From the NCBI GenBank assembly GCA_045106195.1, contig JBGCEH010000035.1, forward strand, positions 196,957 to 260,956: 64,000 bases of DNA, read 5' to 3'. Every line of letters begins with the position of its first letter. Positions within the stretch are counted from its first letter, which is position 1. The DNA comes from Granulosicoccus sp045106195 (lineage in GTDB: Bacteria > Pseudomonadota > Gammaproteobacteria > Granulosicoccales > Granulosicoccaceae). Shown here in pieces: positions 1 through 8,857 of this stretch. The translations under genes and the position numbers were made by a program. The notes below the pieces were generated by a model. The model searched no databases. It had not been told where the DNA came from and worked only from the letters and a program-made list of their open reading frames with translations.

Positions 1-645
1 CCGGTAAAGCCTTTGAATAATCATATATTTCTGGAAGGGCAGGCAGGTTTTGTGGATACAGCCAGCATTACCGGTTTGGACTATAACCCTGACAAGGCGC
101 GGTCTTTGCTTGATGACGAGGGCTGGGTTGTTGGTGAAGACGGAATACGAGAGAAAGATGGGCAAAAGCTGATCGTGCGATTTTCACAACTGGCGACTGT
201 CAAAGCGTCGGAGAACGAAGCCTTGCAAGCTCAGAGTATGTTGAAAGAGATTGGTATACAGCTGGATATTGTGACTGTACCTGTCGCGCGCTTTGGACCG
301 ACCCTGACCGGAGCGGAATTTGAAATTATTGCTTTCTCCTGGGTTGGCACTCCCTACCCGTTCAGTGGTATCCACCAGATTTATGGAAGCGGATCAGATA
401 GTAACTTTGCACAACTATCGATGCCCGAAGTTGATGAGCTGGCAGATCAGATAGCGATAGAGACCGATCAGAAAAAAAGAATTGCGCTGGCGAATCAGGT
501 TGATCAAATCATCTGGGAGAACGTGCACACCTTGCCTTTGTATCAACGCCCTGAGTTAATAGCAACCAGAAGTGATCTGGCTAACTACGGTGCATTCGGG
601 CTGAGCAGCAGGCGTTGGGAAAGTATCGGTTTTACTAAAGAGTGA
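1..645 (+). CDS. ABC transporter substrate-binding protein, family 5 (C-terminal part; 5' end outside window)
   Basis: The reading frame is open from base 1, so only the last ~214 residues of a longer protein are present; the first in-window start (TTG at 13) is not the real one. The fragment matches the C-terminal lobe of SBP_bac_5 peptide/oligopeptide binding proteins: a YNPDKARSLLDDEGW stretch near residue 27, then an ISF/W-type region and a closing LPLYQRPE segment, all typical of this family. Such proteins (500-600 residues) bind peptides or similar solutes in the periplasm and feed an ABC importer. No permease or ATPase follows; a terminator lies 155 bases downstream, so the gene is the last of its unit here. 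Confidence 0.85.
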   Translation, partial: PVKPLNNHIFLEGQAGFVDTASITGLDYNPDKARSLLDDEGWVVGEDGIREKDGQKLIVRFSQLATVKASENEALQAQSMLKEIGIQLDIVTVPVARFGPTLTGAEFEIIAFSWVGTPYPFSGIHQIYGSGSDSNFAQLSMPEVDELADQIAIETDQKKRIALANQVDQIIWENVHTLPLYQRPELIATRSDLANYGAFGLSSRRWESIGFTKE

Positions 646-799
646 TGAATGAGACTAATGTTGTGGAATGTACCAAACGTTTGTTCAGTCGAGGTAGGGA
701 CGTTTAGAGAATTGCATAATGGAAACTCGCTTGAGAGCGGATGATGCTTTCAGGCAATGCTGATTTCACGTGTCATTAACACGAGGATCAATTGCTTGA

Positions 800-831
800 A
801 AATGGGTCAGACGACACTGTCTGACCCATTT
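800..831. terminator. Bidirectional terminator hairpin between convergent genes
   Basis: A perfect inverted repeat with 13-base arms (800-812 and 819-831) around a 6-base loop. The arms begin with AAA and end with TTT, so the hairpin carries a short U run on either strand. It sits 155 bases after the ABC binding protein and 10 bases before the end of the DUF4832 gene on the other strand, the position expected of a shared rho-independent terminator. Confidence 0.8.
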
Positions 832-840
832 ATCTCCAGC

Positions 841-2769
841 CTAGCGTACAGCAATATCGCCGAGTACAGACCAGCCACCCACCAATTTGTTGTTTTCCCA
901 TTTACCGTCAACGACGGTTAAATCGTTTGAGAACAATATATAGGTATTTCTGGCATCCAGCTTCCAGGCCTGGGTTTTTGCCTTATCAGCATTGGGCTGG
1001 ATAATTCGAATTGCAAGTCTATAGGAGCCCGGGTTTACCGAACCCAAATCCAACGTGCTGGAGAACGTAAACATTGATCCAGGCATGATTGTTGTCAAGT
1101 CATTGGCTGAATTTGCCGTAACCACCGGATTGTTATTTTGATCCAGCAGAGCAAACTGAACATCCCAATTGAAATACATTGGTGCAACACCGATGTTTGT
1201 ACCGATCACTTCAGCACCCAGTGGGCTTGTTCTATTTACGTCTACAGAAAATCGAGCAACATCGATCTGATAGTTGTAACCCATTTTCTTGTGAAGTCGC
1301 ATATAGTCTTCATAACTGCTGTCATCTTCGCCTACCCGGTAAGAGCCTGACTTCATGGTTGAATAATGACCCGCCTCAAGCATGGCATCGCCTGCGCCTC
1401 CAAACAAATCAGCTCTCTCACTATTTGCCTCGCCATTGCCTCGTGGAGGTACTTCGCCTCCTATGGGGCCCTCAGTCCATTGATTACCCGCCGTAATGGC
1501 TTCGTCAAATTGGTCGCTGTGACCATTGTTGACGACAAAATAGTCATTGTGAAAACCGATGCCACCCGCTGATTGTGTTGGTTCACGCCAGGGATAGCGT
1601 GCCATGATTCCAGCGTTTTCAAAGTTGTCTTTGTAAGCACTAAGTATCGAATTCTTTGTTACATCGCTTATTTCATAGGAGTTCCCGTTAAAACTGGATC
1701 CCCAGCTGTGCCATTCACCCCAATATCCTATAATACCCATTTGAACGGCATAGATACGTGGATCGTCATCGTAGTTTTCAGCTAAAGCCTGTATGGCTTC
1801 TTCAGCTTGTTTGATGTATTCAGGATCATTGAAGTCAGTAATGTATCTTCCATTGTCGCCACGCAAGCGTGCAACACCTGCATCGTCATACATCCAGTTC
1901 GGACAGTCAGACTCAGCATCATTACCGTGCCAGTCGCAGTAGAGACGCAAAATAATATGTCGGTTTTTACTGCCATCTTTGTCGATGATATCTTCGACAG
2001 CATTGGTATCAAAGTTACCATCACTTGGTTCAAAATCTTTCCAGGGCAAGTACTGGAAACCCACTGACGATTCAGGATTGTCATTGCCTCCATCCCAACC
2101 GGAATTCCAGCCTTTCAGCGGGTTTTTATATGGACCTTCATTTTTGGTGTACGTATGATCGTTTTCCAATGCAGTCGGTCCATCGACAGGATCCGGGTCA
2201 GGTAACGGAACCGGTGTTGGATTGGCTACTGGATCTATTGCTGGATCAACTGCCGGATCAACTGCTGGATCAACTGCTGGATTTACGGGCGGAAGACCTC
2301 CACTTGCAGATGGTGCTTTATCTCCAACGATACCAGAGCTGCAGGTCCAACTACCGTCTTCCAGAGGATCACAATCTCTGCGCGGCAGGTCGGGGCAATT
2401 TAATGCATAGGCTTCAATGGCTGCGGAAAGGCTGGCACCTTGAGCGTCACAATCGTTATCCATATTAACATCGATGGGTACGAGTGGTTCGTTGTCTGGT
2501 TCTGTAGTCGGCTGAGGCAGAACTGGCATTAATGCAGTGCTGGCAGTAATAGCATCGGTTGAACACATCCATCGATCACCACTTACCGGATCACAATCCT
2601 CCCGTTTCAACCCTGGGCATGATTGTGCAAACTGTTGCTTTGCCGCAGAGTAAGATACACCTGCTGCCGTCAAAATCGAACAGGTATGCGTATCGGCAGA
2701 TGCATAAGAACCCATTGACAACAATGACAATGCCACAGTACTTCCCATTTTAAATCGGTATTTTTTCAT
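841..2769 (-). CDS. Secreted DUF4832-family protein with two N-terminal Cys-rich modules
   Basis: Start chosen at ATG 2769 because it gives a clean signal peptide (MKKYRFKMGSTVALSLLSM, cleavage after ASA); a TTG ten codons upstream would spoil it. After the signal come two short modules of the form CPxLxRxDCDP...GxWxCS (about residues 20-65 and 105-145), a Pro/Asp-rich linker built of PAVD repeats, then a ~430-residue domain resembling DUF4874/DUF4832, a TIM-barrel-like glycosidase-related family (KNPLKGW near its start, GIIGYWGEWHSWG in the middle) with a C-terminal beta domain. A role in envelope or extracellular polysaccharide processing is inference; no catalytic pair is proven. Monocistronic, with its own terminator. 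Confidence 0.75.
   Translation of the reverse strand: MKKYRFKMGSTVALSLLSMGSYASADTHTCSILTAAGVSYSAAKQQFAQSCPGLKREDCDPVSGDRWMCSTDAITASTALMPVLPQPTTEPDNEPLVPIDVNMDNDCDAQGASLSAAIEAYALNCPDLPRRDCDPLEDGSWTCSSGIVGDKAPSASGGLPPVNPAVDPAVDPAVDPAIDPVANPTPVPLPDPDPVDGPTALENDHTYTKNEGPYKNPLKGWNSGWDGGNDNPESSVGFQYLPWKDFEPSDGNFDTNAVEDIIDKDGSKNRHIILRLYCDWHGNDAESDCPNWMYDDAGVARLRGDNGRYITDFNDPEYIKQAEEAIQALAENYDDDPRIYAVQMGIIGYWGEWHSWGSSFNGNSYEISDVTKNSILSAYKDNFENAGIMARYPWREPTQSAGGIGFHNDYFVVNNGHSDQFDEAITAGNQWTEGPIGGEVPPRGNGEANSERADLFGGAGDAMLEAGHYSTMKSGSYRVGEDDSSYEDYMRLHKKMGYNYQIDVARFSVDVNRTSPLGAEVIGTNIGVAPMYFNWDVQFALLDQNNNPVVTANSANDLTTIMPGSMFTFSSTLDLGSVNPGSYRLAIRIIQPNADKAKTQAWKLDARNTYILFSNDLTVVDGKWENNKLVGGWSVLGDIAVR
2219..2278. 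repeat. 12-bp tandem repeat encoding the PAVD linker
   Basis: Five 12-base units; the last three (2243-2278) are near-identical GGATCAACTGCT, and the first two are diverged. On the minus strand each unit encodes Pro-Ala-Val-Asp, or Ile/Asn variants. The repeat lies wholly in the linker between the Cys modules and the DUF4832 domain, so unit-number changes would alter linker length without shifting frame. Confidence 0.8.
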
Positions 2770-3414
2770 TATTTGGCACAACTCCTGACTATGGTGCAAG
2801 AATGAGTGAAGCGCCTGTCAAGACCAAAGCGTAAGGTGTAATTGCATGCGGTCCGAAACAGGCGAGACAGAAATAACATTCCTTTTAAATTGCTGTATTA
2901 CCAGTGGTGCTTTCTGGCATACAAGAAGTCCACAATGACAGGACGGTAGTACAAGTGTGCTTGAATGCAGACGTAGGTATCAATAAATGACATTTATGGA
3001 AAGGGGTTGAAAGCGATGCTAGCGCATCTGGATCAACCATTGCTTTGAGTATTAACGATACAAACGTGCGACAGTATTTGTTGAACAGTAATGCTTACAA
3101 CTAAAGCGTCGGGCGTCTCGATCCTGTATGGTAAATATTCTAGTCGTGCTTCCCACCAGCTGAACGCCATCAGAGTGCATAACCCTTCTTAGTCGACACA
3201 AGATCTGTAATGTAATACAGGCAACGTTATGGTTGGACAAGCCGGCATGGGTCAGCATCGAAGTGATTCAATAGAGATTGCTGTAGTGGTTGATTTCTGA
3301 CAAGCATTTGCGCTGTAAAGCCAACAGGAAAATTTGACTGTCAAAATGGTCGTGAGTGTTATTTCACGGATACACTGCACCTGAGCCGTAAACGTAAGGC
3401 AAATCAAACAACTT
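2770..3414. other. Intergenic region with no recognised gene
   Basis: About 645 bases between the DUF4832 gene start and the end of paaE. It must hold the DUF4832 promoter. Short open frames here, including one at 3052-3258 on the minus strand, have no recognisable similarity and no coding character. No clear hairpin was seen. Confidence 0.5.
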
Positions 3415-4485
3415 TCAATGTCCAGCCTGATCGTAGTCCCAGGCAATATCGTCAGAGACGGGGTAGCACTGACAGGTGAGTACAAACCCTGCTTCTACTT
3501 CGTAGTCTTCAAGCGCGTGATTGGCAATCATCTCTACTTCGCCGTGTAGCACTTTGGCTCTACAGGTAGAGCAAACACCCGCTTTACAGGCAAACGGTGC
3601 GTCAAGGTTATTGGTGATTGCAGCTTCCAGTAAACTAATGTCTTTTGTCATGCTGAATGATCGGGTTTCACCACCTACAGTTGTTCTGGCGCTAACGTTA
3701 GCGATTGAATTATTTGTCGTCAAAGCACGTTGTTTAGCAAGTCCCGGCTGCGCGCTTTTAAATAATTCAAATCGGATATTCTGTTCGTCAAAACCCTTGA
3801 CTTTCAATATGTGCGCAATGTTAATCATCATTGCTTCTGGTCCACAAATATAGACTGTAGCAATACTCTGCGGATTGACGCATGAATTAAACAGTTTTTC
3901 ACACTTTTCAGTATCAAGTCTGCCAGTGAACAGTTCAATATCCTGAGATCCGTCGCTGAGAATATGGAAGATACTCAGCCTCTCCATAAAATTGTTCTTA
4001 AGATCTTCCAATTCTTCGCGGAACATGATGGAGTTGATACTTCTGTTGGCATAGATCAGCGTAAATTCTCTTTCTGTATCGGTCTTCAATCCGGTCTTCA
4101 GGATAGAAAGAATGGGTGTGATACCAGATCCTGCTGCAATACATAGTATGTGCCTGTGCACAGGCGTTGCCGTCTTTCGAAAGAAATTTCCCATTGGAGG
4201 CATGGCCTCTAGCTGATCACCAACTCTCAAGTCTGTATTTGCCCAGGTGGAAAATGCCCCTCCGTCTACCTGTTTTATTCCAACCTGTAAAACGTTATCG
4301 TTGCAGGCTGCGCAGATAGAATAAGAGCGTCGTAGTTCTTCGCCGTGAAATTCCCGGCGAAACGTCAGATATTGGCCCTGAACAAACTTGAACGCATCGG
4401 GCGCATCAGTTTGCAATGTGACGACGACGGCATCGCGAATCGTTTTCTTGATGCCAGTGACGGTCAACTTGTGGAACTGTGACAT
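3415..4485 (-). CDS. paaE: Phenylacetyl-CoA epoxidase reductase subunit PaaE
   Basis: 356 residues, the usual length for PaaE. It passes electrons from NADPH to the PaaA di-iron centre. The N-terminal flavin-binding barrel shows RRSYS (~52-56), followed by an NAD(P)-binding half with GSGITP near residue 120 and CGPEAM near 215. The C-terminal plant-type ferredoxin domain carries the 2Fe-2S cysteines C300, C305, C308 and C338 (CKAGVCSTC then LTCQC). It is the last gene of paaABCDE, 84 bases after paaD, which is looser than the rest of the operon. Confidence 0.93.
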   Translation of the reverse strand: MSQFHKLTVTGIKKTIRDAVVVTLQTDAPDAFKFVQGQYLTFRREFHGEELRRSYSICAACNDNVLQVGIKQVDGGAFSTWANTDLRVGDQLEAMPPMGNFFRKTATPVHRHILCIAAGSGITPILSILKTGLKTDTEREFTLIYANRSINSIMFREELEDLKNNFMERLSIFHILSDGSQDIELFTGRLDTEKCEKLFNSCVNPQSIATVYICGPEAMMINIAHILKVKGFDEQNIRFELFKSAQPGLAKQRALTTNNSIANVSARTTVGGETRSFSMTKDISLLEAAITNNLDAPFACKAGVCSTCRAKVLHGEVEMIANHALEDYEVEAGFVLTCQCYPVSDDIAWDYDQAGH

Positions 4486-4569
4486 TTTCTGGTGTGCAAA
4501 CCTATCGTGGGAAACTCATGGAAAATTCGAATGTCCATATCGCGGTAGCCATCATATGGATACCCAGAG

Positions 4570-5037
4570 TCAAATACATTTAAAGTAGTCGAAGGGTTCG
4601 AGACAGCTTTTGCAACGCCACAGAGCCTTGCAGGGTGTGGAACCAAACTGACTGACTTTTTCTACATTGCCGGATTTGCATTGTGGGCAGCGTTCGGGAA
4701 CACCTGCAACGCGCGGTGGGGCGATTCCGTAGTCTTCCAGGCTTTGTTTGCCCTTCTCTGATAGCCAATCGGTCGTCCATGCCGGTGCAATTTGCCGTTT
4801 GATCAGAATTTTTTCTATTCCTCGCAATTTTAGTTCGTGTTCAATGTCCTGAGTAATCACAGCCATCGCCGGACATCCCGAGTAGGTTGGCGTTATGGTG
4901 ACTTCCAGCACATCGAGTTGCCATTCAATGTCGCGGATGACACCCAGATCCACAACGGAAATGACGGGAATCTCGGGATCTGGAACCGCTTCCAGCCAGT
5001 TCCAAATGTCGTTGGTGGGCGCTTGTACAATGCTCAC
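4570..5037 (-). CDS. paaD: Phenylacetyl-CoA epoxidase assembly protein PaaD
   Basis: 155 residues. The N-terminal half is a DUF59/MIP18 domain with the conserved VPDPEIPVISVVDLG segment (18-32) and a YSGCPA motif carrying the family cysteine. The C-terminal quarter has four CxxC-type cysteines (CPQCKSGN and CKSC) that look like a zinc ribbon or FeS site. In other bacteria PaaD is needed for maturation of the oxygenase, probably for FeS or di-iron assembly, and is not a stable subunit. The start overlaps the end of paaC by 4 bases (ATGA), so translation is coupled. Confidence 0.93.
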   Translation of the reverse strand: MSIVQAPTNDIWNWLEAVPDPEIPVISVVDLGVIRDIEWQLDVLEVTITPTYSGCPAMAVITQDIEHELKLRGIEKILIKRQIAPAWTTDWLSEKGKQSLEDYGIAPPRVAGVPERCPQCKSGNVEKVSQFGSTPCKALWRCKSCLEPFDYFKCI

Positions 5038-5789
5038 CAGGTTGCACCGGGGTAGGATCGTTGCAGGACTTGCATTGTAGCCAGCATATGTCCAAGGTGT
5101 TCCGTGTGTCGCCGTCCGTTTTTACCACCCTTGTGGGCAAAGTTAGTGTCAGGCTCTTTCAAGCATGCGTTACGCAGGGCAGGAGACACGGTAGAGTCCC
5201 ATGTTGCTTTTATAGCGGATGGTTCTGGGGCAATCCCCGTTTCTGCCATTTCCTTGTCTACGGCGTCTGCGTCAAACATTTCGCCGGCATAAGGCCACAG
5301 GCGGTTCAAGGCATCCTGCATTCTGGTGTTACTCTCGGTAGTCCCATCACCCAATGCTACAACCATGTACATTGAGCGTTCAAGATGATAACAAGCTTCT
5401 TTGCCGGATTTTAGGGCGATTTCTGCGATGCGCGTATCTGTCGATGACTCCAGCGCCTTGAGAAAAGGGACCTGAAAGGCGTCGAACAGAAATTGACGCA
5501 TCATGGTGTACGCAAAATCACGATTTGGTGTTTCAAGCATCAACAGGTTGCGAAAATCACAGGCATCGCGCAGGTAGGCCAAATGATCGGCTGTACGGTC
5601 CTTGCCTTCTGCTTCTGCTGCATAGCCAAGCCATAATTGTGTCTGGCCGATCAGGTCAAGCGCGGTATTGGTGAGTGCTATGTCCTCTTCAAGTGCAGGT
5701 GCTTCGCCGCACCATTCGGATACACGGTGTCCTAGCACAAGCGTGTTGTCGCCCTGACGTAGAAGAAACTCGAACAGAGCACTCATCAC
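5034..5789 (-). CDS. paaC: Phenylacetyl-CoA epoxidase structural subunit PaaC
   Basis: 251 residues, full length. A ferritin-like helical protein related to PaaA that pairs with it in the PaaAC core of the epoxidase and has no catalytic metal site. Typical features are QTQLWLGYAAEAEGK near residue 50 and the DACDFRNLLMLETPN segment. It overlaps paaB by 4 bases upstream and paaD by 4 bases downstream, so the three are translationally coupled. Confidence 0.93.
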   Translation of the reverse strand: MMSALFEFLLRQGDNTLVLGHRVSEWCGEAPALEEDIALTNTALDLIGQTQLWLGYAAEAEGKDRTADHLAYLRDACDFRNLLMLETPNRDFAYTMMRQFLFDAFQVPFLKALESSTDTRIAEIALKSGKEACYHLERSMYMVVALGDGTTESNTRMQDALNRLWPYAGEMFDADAVDKEMAETGIAPEPSAIKATWDSTVSPALRNACLKEPDTNFAHKGGKNGRRHTEHLGHMLATMQVLQRSYPGATW

Positions 5790-6070
5790 ATCTTGCCCAC
5801 TTCATCGGGAATATCGTAGAAGGTCGGGTGTCGATACACTTTGGAATTGGAGGGTTCGAACAGTGGCCCTTTGTCAGACGGGCTTGATGCGGTGATGTTT
5901 TTTGCTTCAACTACCCAGATGCTGACACCTTCGTTACGGCGCGTATATACGTCTCTGGCATTCCTTATGGCCATTTCCTGATCTGGAGCATGCAGAGAGC
6001 CCACATGCCGGTGACTCATTCCGTGTTGACCACGAATAAAGACTTCCCATAAAGGCCATGTTATGGACAT
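5786..6070 (-). CDS. paaB: Phenylacetyl-CoA epoxidase subunit PaaB
   Basis: 94 residues, standard for PaaB. It begins with the family signature WPLWEVFIRGQHGMSHRHVG and has the SLHAPDQEMAIRNARDVYTR core. PaaB links PaaAC heterodimers in the epoxidase complex that converts phenylacetyl-CoA to its ring 1,2-epoxide. It starts 4 bases after paaA ends and overlaps paaC by 4 bases. Confidence 0.95.
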   Translation of the reverse strand: MSITWPLWEVFIRGQHGMSHRHVGSLHAPDQEMAIRNARDVYTRRNEGVSIWVVEAKNITASSPSDKGPLFEPSNSKVYRHPTFYDIPDEVGKM

Positions 6071-6074
6071 TGAT

Positions 6075-7058
6075 CTACTCCGCCACAGCTAATCGAGCCG
6101 CTGAACGTTTTTCAGCATGAGCCATCATGGCATCGCGAACCCATGCGCCTTTATCCCAGGCATTCTTGCGCGCTTCCAGTCGTTCGGTATTACAAGGGCC
6201 ATTGCCTCTAAGGATGTCGTAGAACTCGTTCCAGTCGGGTTCAGCATAGTCGTAGTGTCCACTCGCCTCATTCCAGGCAAGGCTCGCATCCGGAACACTC
6301 AGCCCGAGGTACTCAGCTTGCGGAACAGTCTCATCAACAAACTTCTGTCTTAGCTCGTCATTGGTGTTCATTTTAATTCGCCATGCCATGTTCTGCGCCG
6401 TGTGAACGCTGTCCTTGTCAGACGGACCAAACATCATCAATGCGGGTTCCCAAAACCGATTCAGTGCATCCTGCGCCATCCGTTTTTGCTCAGTGCTTCC
6501 CCTGCACATGGTCATCATGATGTGGAAGCCCTGTCTCTGGTGAAAACTCTCCTCCTTGCAGACACGAATCATCGCGCGCGAGTAGGGGCCGTAGGATGTC
6601 TTCTGCAGCGGTACCTGGTTCATAATGGCGGCACCGTCAACCAGCCACCCCACGGCGCCCATATCCGCCCAGGTCAGGGTGGGATAATTGAATATGGAGG
6701 AGTACTTCATTTTTCCGGAATGCAGCATGTCGAATAGCTCGTCCCGGCTGACACCCAAAGTCTCGGCCGCACAATACAGATACAGTCCGTGTCCCGCTTC
6801 ATCCTGGACTTTTGCCAGCAGATTGGCTTTTCTTTCGAGGGTTGGTGCCCGGGTTATCCAGTTGGCTTCGGGTAGTTGTCCCACGATCTCGGAATGTGCG
6901 TGTTGGCCAATTTGCCGAACCAGCGTCTTTCGGTATCCCTCAGGCATCCAGTCCTTGGGTTCTATTTTTTCACCCCGATCGATGCGTTCCTGAAAATTCC
7001 TGTCTTGCTCTGTGAGTTCGCCTTTGGAGGGTTCCGAGGTTACCAACTGTGCGTACAT
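6075..7058 (-). CDS. paaA: Phenylacetyl-CoA epoxidase catalytic subunit PaaA
   Basis: 327 residues, full length. This is the di-iron oxygenase subunit. Both ExxH ligand motifs are visible: EAGH (87-90) and ESFH (170-173), along with the DWMPEGYRKTLVRQIGQHAHSE region typical of PaaA. First gene of paaABCDE; the minus-strand promoter must lie in 7059-7241, where a long inverted repeat is seen. The ring-opening and beta-oxidation genes (paaFGHJZ) and the CoA ligase paaK are not adjacent, so they must be elsewhere if the pathway is complete. Confidence 0.95.
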   Translation of the reverse strand: MYAQLVTSEPSKGELTEQDRNFQERIDRGEKIEPKDWMPEGYRKTLVRQIGQHAHSEIVGQLPEANWITRAPTLERKANLLAKVQDEAGHGLYLYCAAETLGVSRDELFDMLHSGKMKYSSIFNYPTLTWADMGAVGWLVDGAAIMNQVPLQKTSYGPYSRAMIRVCKEESFHQRQGFHIMMTMCRGSTEQKRMAQDALNRFWEPALMMFGPSDKDSVHTAQNMAWRIKMNTNDELRQKFVDETVPQAEYLGLSVPDASLAWNEASGHYDYAEPDWNEFYDILRGNGPCNTERLEARKNAWDKGAWVRDAMMAHAEKRSAARLAVAE

Positions 7059-7161
7059 GTGTATTTTCCTGAAACGCCGTAGTGAAACAAGCGGTCATGT
7101 TCTGTACGCCACCTGCAACATAGCGGCCAGAGAGTTTTCGCACGTTGTGCGCTAGCATTAT

Positions 7162-7196
7162 GTTACCAAAAATACTCTAGTCTGTAATTTGGTAAC
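7162..7196. promoter_or_regulatory. Candidate operator upstream of paaA
   Basis: Perfect 9-base inverted repeat GTTACCAAA (7162-7170) and TTTGGTAAC (7188-7196) separated by 17 bases, about 105 bases upstream of the paaA start. The two arms are 26 bases apart centre to centre. It could bind a Paa regulator (PaaR or PaaX type), but none is encoded nearby. It also lies 46 bases past the end of the GST gene and could fold in RNA, though it lacks a U tract. Confidence 0.45.
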
Positions 7197-7241
7197 GTGA
7201 GATAACGGACGACTACCTTCCACAAGCTTGTGAACTAGCCA

Positions 7242-7853
7242 TCAGGCCAGTAAATCATAAGGATGCTGCCATCCATTCAGCATGGAAAGTCTGTTTAGCC
7301 AATCCTGAACAAGTACAGGCACCTCAAGGTCGGCTTCCCCTGCAAAAAAAAGATAGCCACTCAGAGAAAAGTCTGCGATGGAGGGGGTGTCTCCAGCGAG
7401 AATCCACTCTCGCCCGTCGCTGAATTCTGCGTCGATCGTGTTGACATCACGCTCGTAACGTGCAGTCAGCCAATGGTAAGCGGCATCGAGATTGGCATCC
7501 GATTCGAATTTTGCGCGGCTTCTCAACTGGGGTAAACACATACCGATCTTATTGGCTTCCCACATCAGCCACTGCGTGCAAAGGTCCAGGCGTTCCGGGT
7601 TCTCCGCACCCCATCCTCGGGTTTGTCGAGCCAAGTGCAAGAGGATGGCATTTGACTGCACATGTGCCCGTCCATTGTCAACCAGCACCGGTACTTCTCC
7701 AAAACGGGCTACGGACTGAAATTCAGATGAACGTTGATCTCTGGGAATCCAGATATCCACCTTTTCGTAGTCATGCTGAATTTTTGCAACTTCCAGAAAA
7801 AAGCGGATTTTAAAGGCATGGCCGGAGTCAGGATGGCCGAATAGTTTCTTCAT
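7242..7853 (-). CDS. Glutathione S-transferase family protein
   Basis: 203 residues, the usual GST length. The N-terminal thioredoxin-like domain holds a HPDSGHAFKIRFFLE segment near residue 7 and the cis-proline motif GEVPVLVD at ~52-59, followed by the glutathione-contacting QSNAILLHLA (~66-75). The helical C-terminal half has the N-capping motif region GDTPSIADFSL (~153-163). Substrate unknown. It points the same way as paaABCDE and lies just upstream, so it may join that transcript or be independent. Confidence 0.85.
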   Translation of the reverse strand: MKKLFGHPDSGHAFKIRFFLEVAKIQHDYEKVDIWIPRDQRSSEFQSVARFGEVPVLVDNGRAHVQSNAILLHLARQTRGWGAENPERLDLCTQWLMWEANKIGMCLPQLRSRAKFESDANLDAAYHWLTARYERDVNTIDAEFSDGREWILAGDTPSIADFSLSGYLFFAGEADLEVPVLVQDWLNRLSMLNGWQHPYDLLA

Positions 7854-7933
7854 ACCGGGAACTCGCTAACAATGATACGTCAGCGAGTTTACAGGCTTGT
7901 TCGATTTAGAGGATTCGATATTTCCGGCATGGA

Positions 7934-8857
7934 TCAGGAATCACTATGTTCAAGAATAATGATGTTTGATTTCACGACCTCATTCCTGTCAGATTTTTCA
8001 ACAGCGGTTTTTAGCCATAGAAGTTCAATCGTCATCCCGTACAACCCAAACTCCTGCTCGACCTCTCGTTTTATCATTTCCTTCAATATTTCCGAGTTTT
8101 CAAGTAGAAAGTGTTGCAGCGTCACATGAGCACCCAGCTCGTGTTCTATTTCATTGACTCTACGGAAATAGATTTTCCTGACATTAAGTACACCCGGCAA
8201 ATTTTCGAGAAAGCCCTTGACATCCTCGATGGAAATACCATCAGGGGTGTAGTCGATATTTTTTCGTGCAATGAGAAGAAGTCTTGTACTGTGGGTGTAG
8301 GTCACATAGAAAAGCACTCCTAACCCTACCACGGTGTCTGTTACTAACCGGACAATATCGTATTTCAAGCCAGCGATGACTATGACAGACAGCGCGACCA
8401 GAATTCTGATCATTCTCCGCTTACCGGGCTTGCCTATAGGTTTGGCTCCGACGGCGATATTGTCTGTGATGAAAAACGCTAAATCAAACGCTATGTATAT
8501 CAGAGCGAGAAGTATGCTCTGTTGAACGCCTATCGCAGGTGCAAACGTGATTCGCTGGAGCGACAGCGCCAGCAGTGCAACCGATGCACCGATCAACAAC
8601 GCGCAGCTGATCAGTTCGACAATTTCCTTTTCTCGAAAACTGCAGAACCCGTTTGAATAGTATGTCGGGATGCCCTGTTCCGGCACTTGTGACAGGTTTC
8701 TGACTGACGCCAGGACCAGTGATGGCAAGCAATGCGACAACACCAGCATGCCAAGAGCTATCAGTGCCTGGTTGTTTACAGATATTCCGAACGAAACCAG
8801 AAAACCGAATAAGGCAAGTTCGATCAGATGGCGTTGTACGTTCGTTTTAAACAGCAT
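7934..8857 (-). CDS. CDF-like (cation diffusion facilitator fold) membrane protein
   Basis: 307 residues. About six hydrophobic helices occupy roughly residues 10-210, followed by a ~90-residue cytoplasmic domain with the CDF dimerisation pattern (FLENLPGVLNVRKIYFRRV, then GAHVTLQHFL). CDF proteins export Zn, Fe, Mn or similar metals in exchange for protons. Here the usual Asp pair of TM2 is replaced by uncharged residues in ALIALGMLVLSHCLPSLV, and the HxxxD of TM5 appears as FDLAFFITD without the His. It may be a divergent member with another metal site or another function. Monocistronic. Confidence 0.6.
   Translation of the reverse strand: MLFKTNVQRHLIELALFGFLVSFGISVNNQALIALGMLVLSHCLPSLVLASVRNLSQVPEQGIPTYYSNGFCSFREKEIVELISCALLIGASVALLALSLQRITFAPAIGVQQSILLALIYIAFDLAFFITDNIAVGAKPIGKPGKRRMIRILVALSVIVIAGLKYDIVRLVTDTVVGLGVLFYVTYTHSTRLLLIARKNIDYTPDGISIEDVKGFLENLPGVLNVRKIYFRRVNEIEHELGAHVTLQHFLLENSEILKEMIKREVEQEFGLYGMTIELLWLKTAVEKSDRNEVVKSNIIILEHSDS

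Noticed and set aside
2219..2278. 12-bp tandem repeat considered as an iteron/origin
   Set aside because: It is in frame inside a gene and encodes a PAVD linker.
3052..3258. 68-codon minus-strand frame in the paaE-DUF4832 gap
   Set aside because: Residue usage is not protein-like and no family is recognised.
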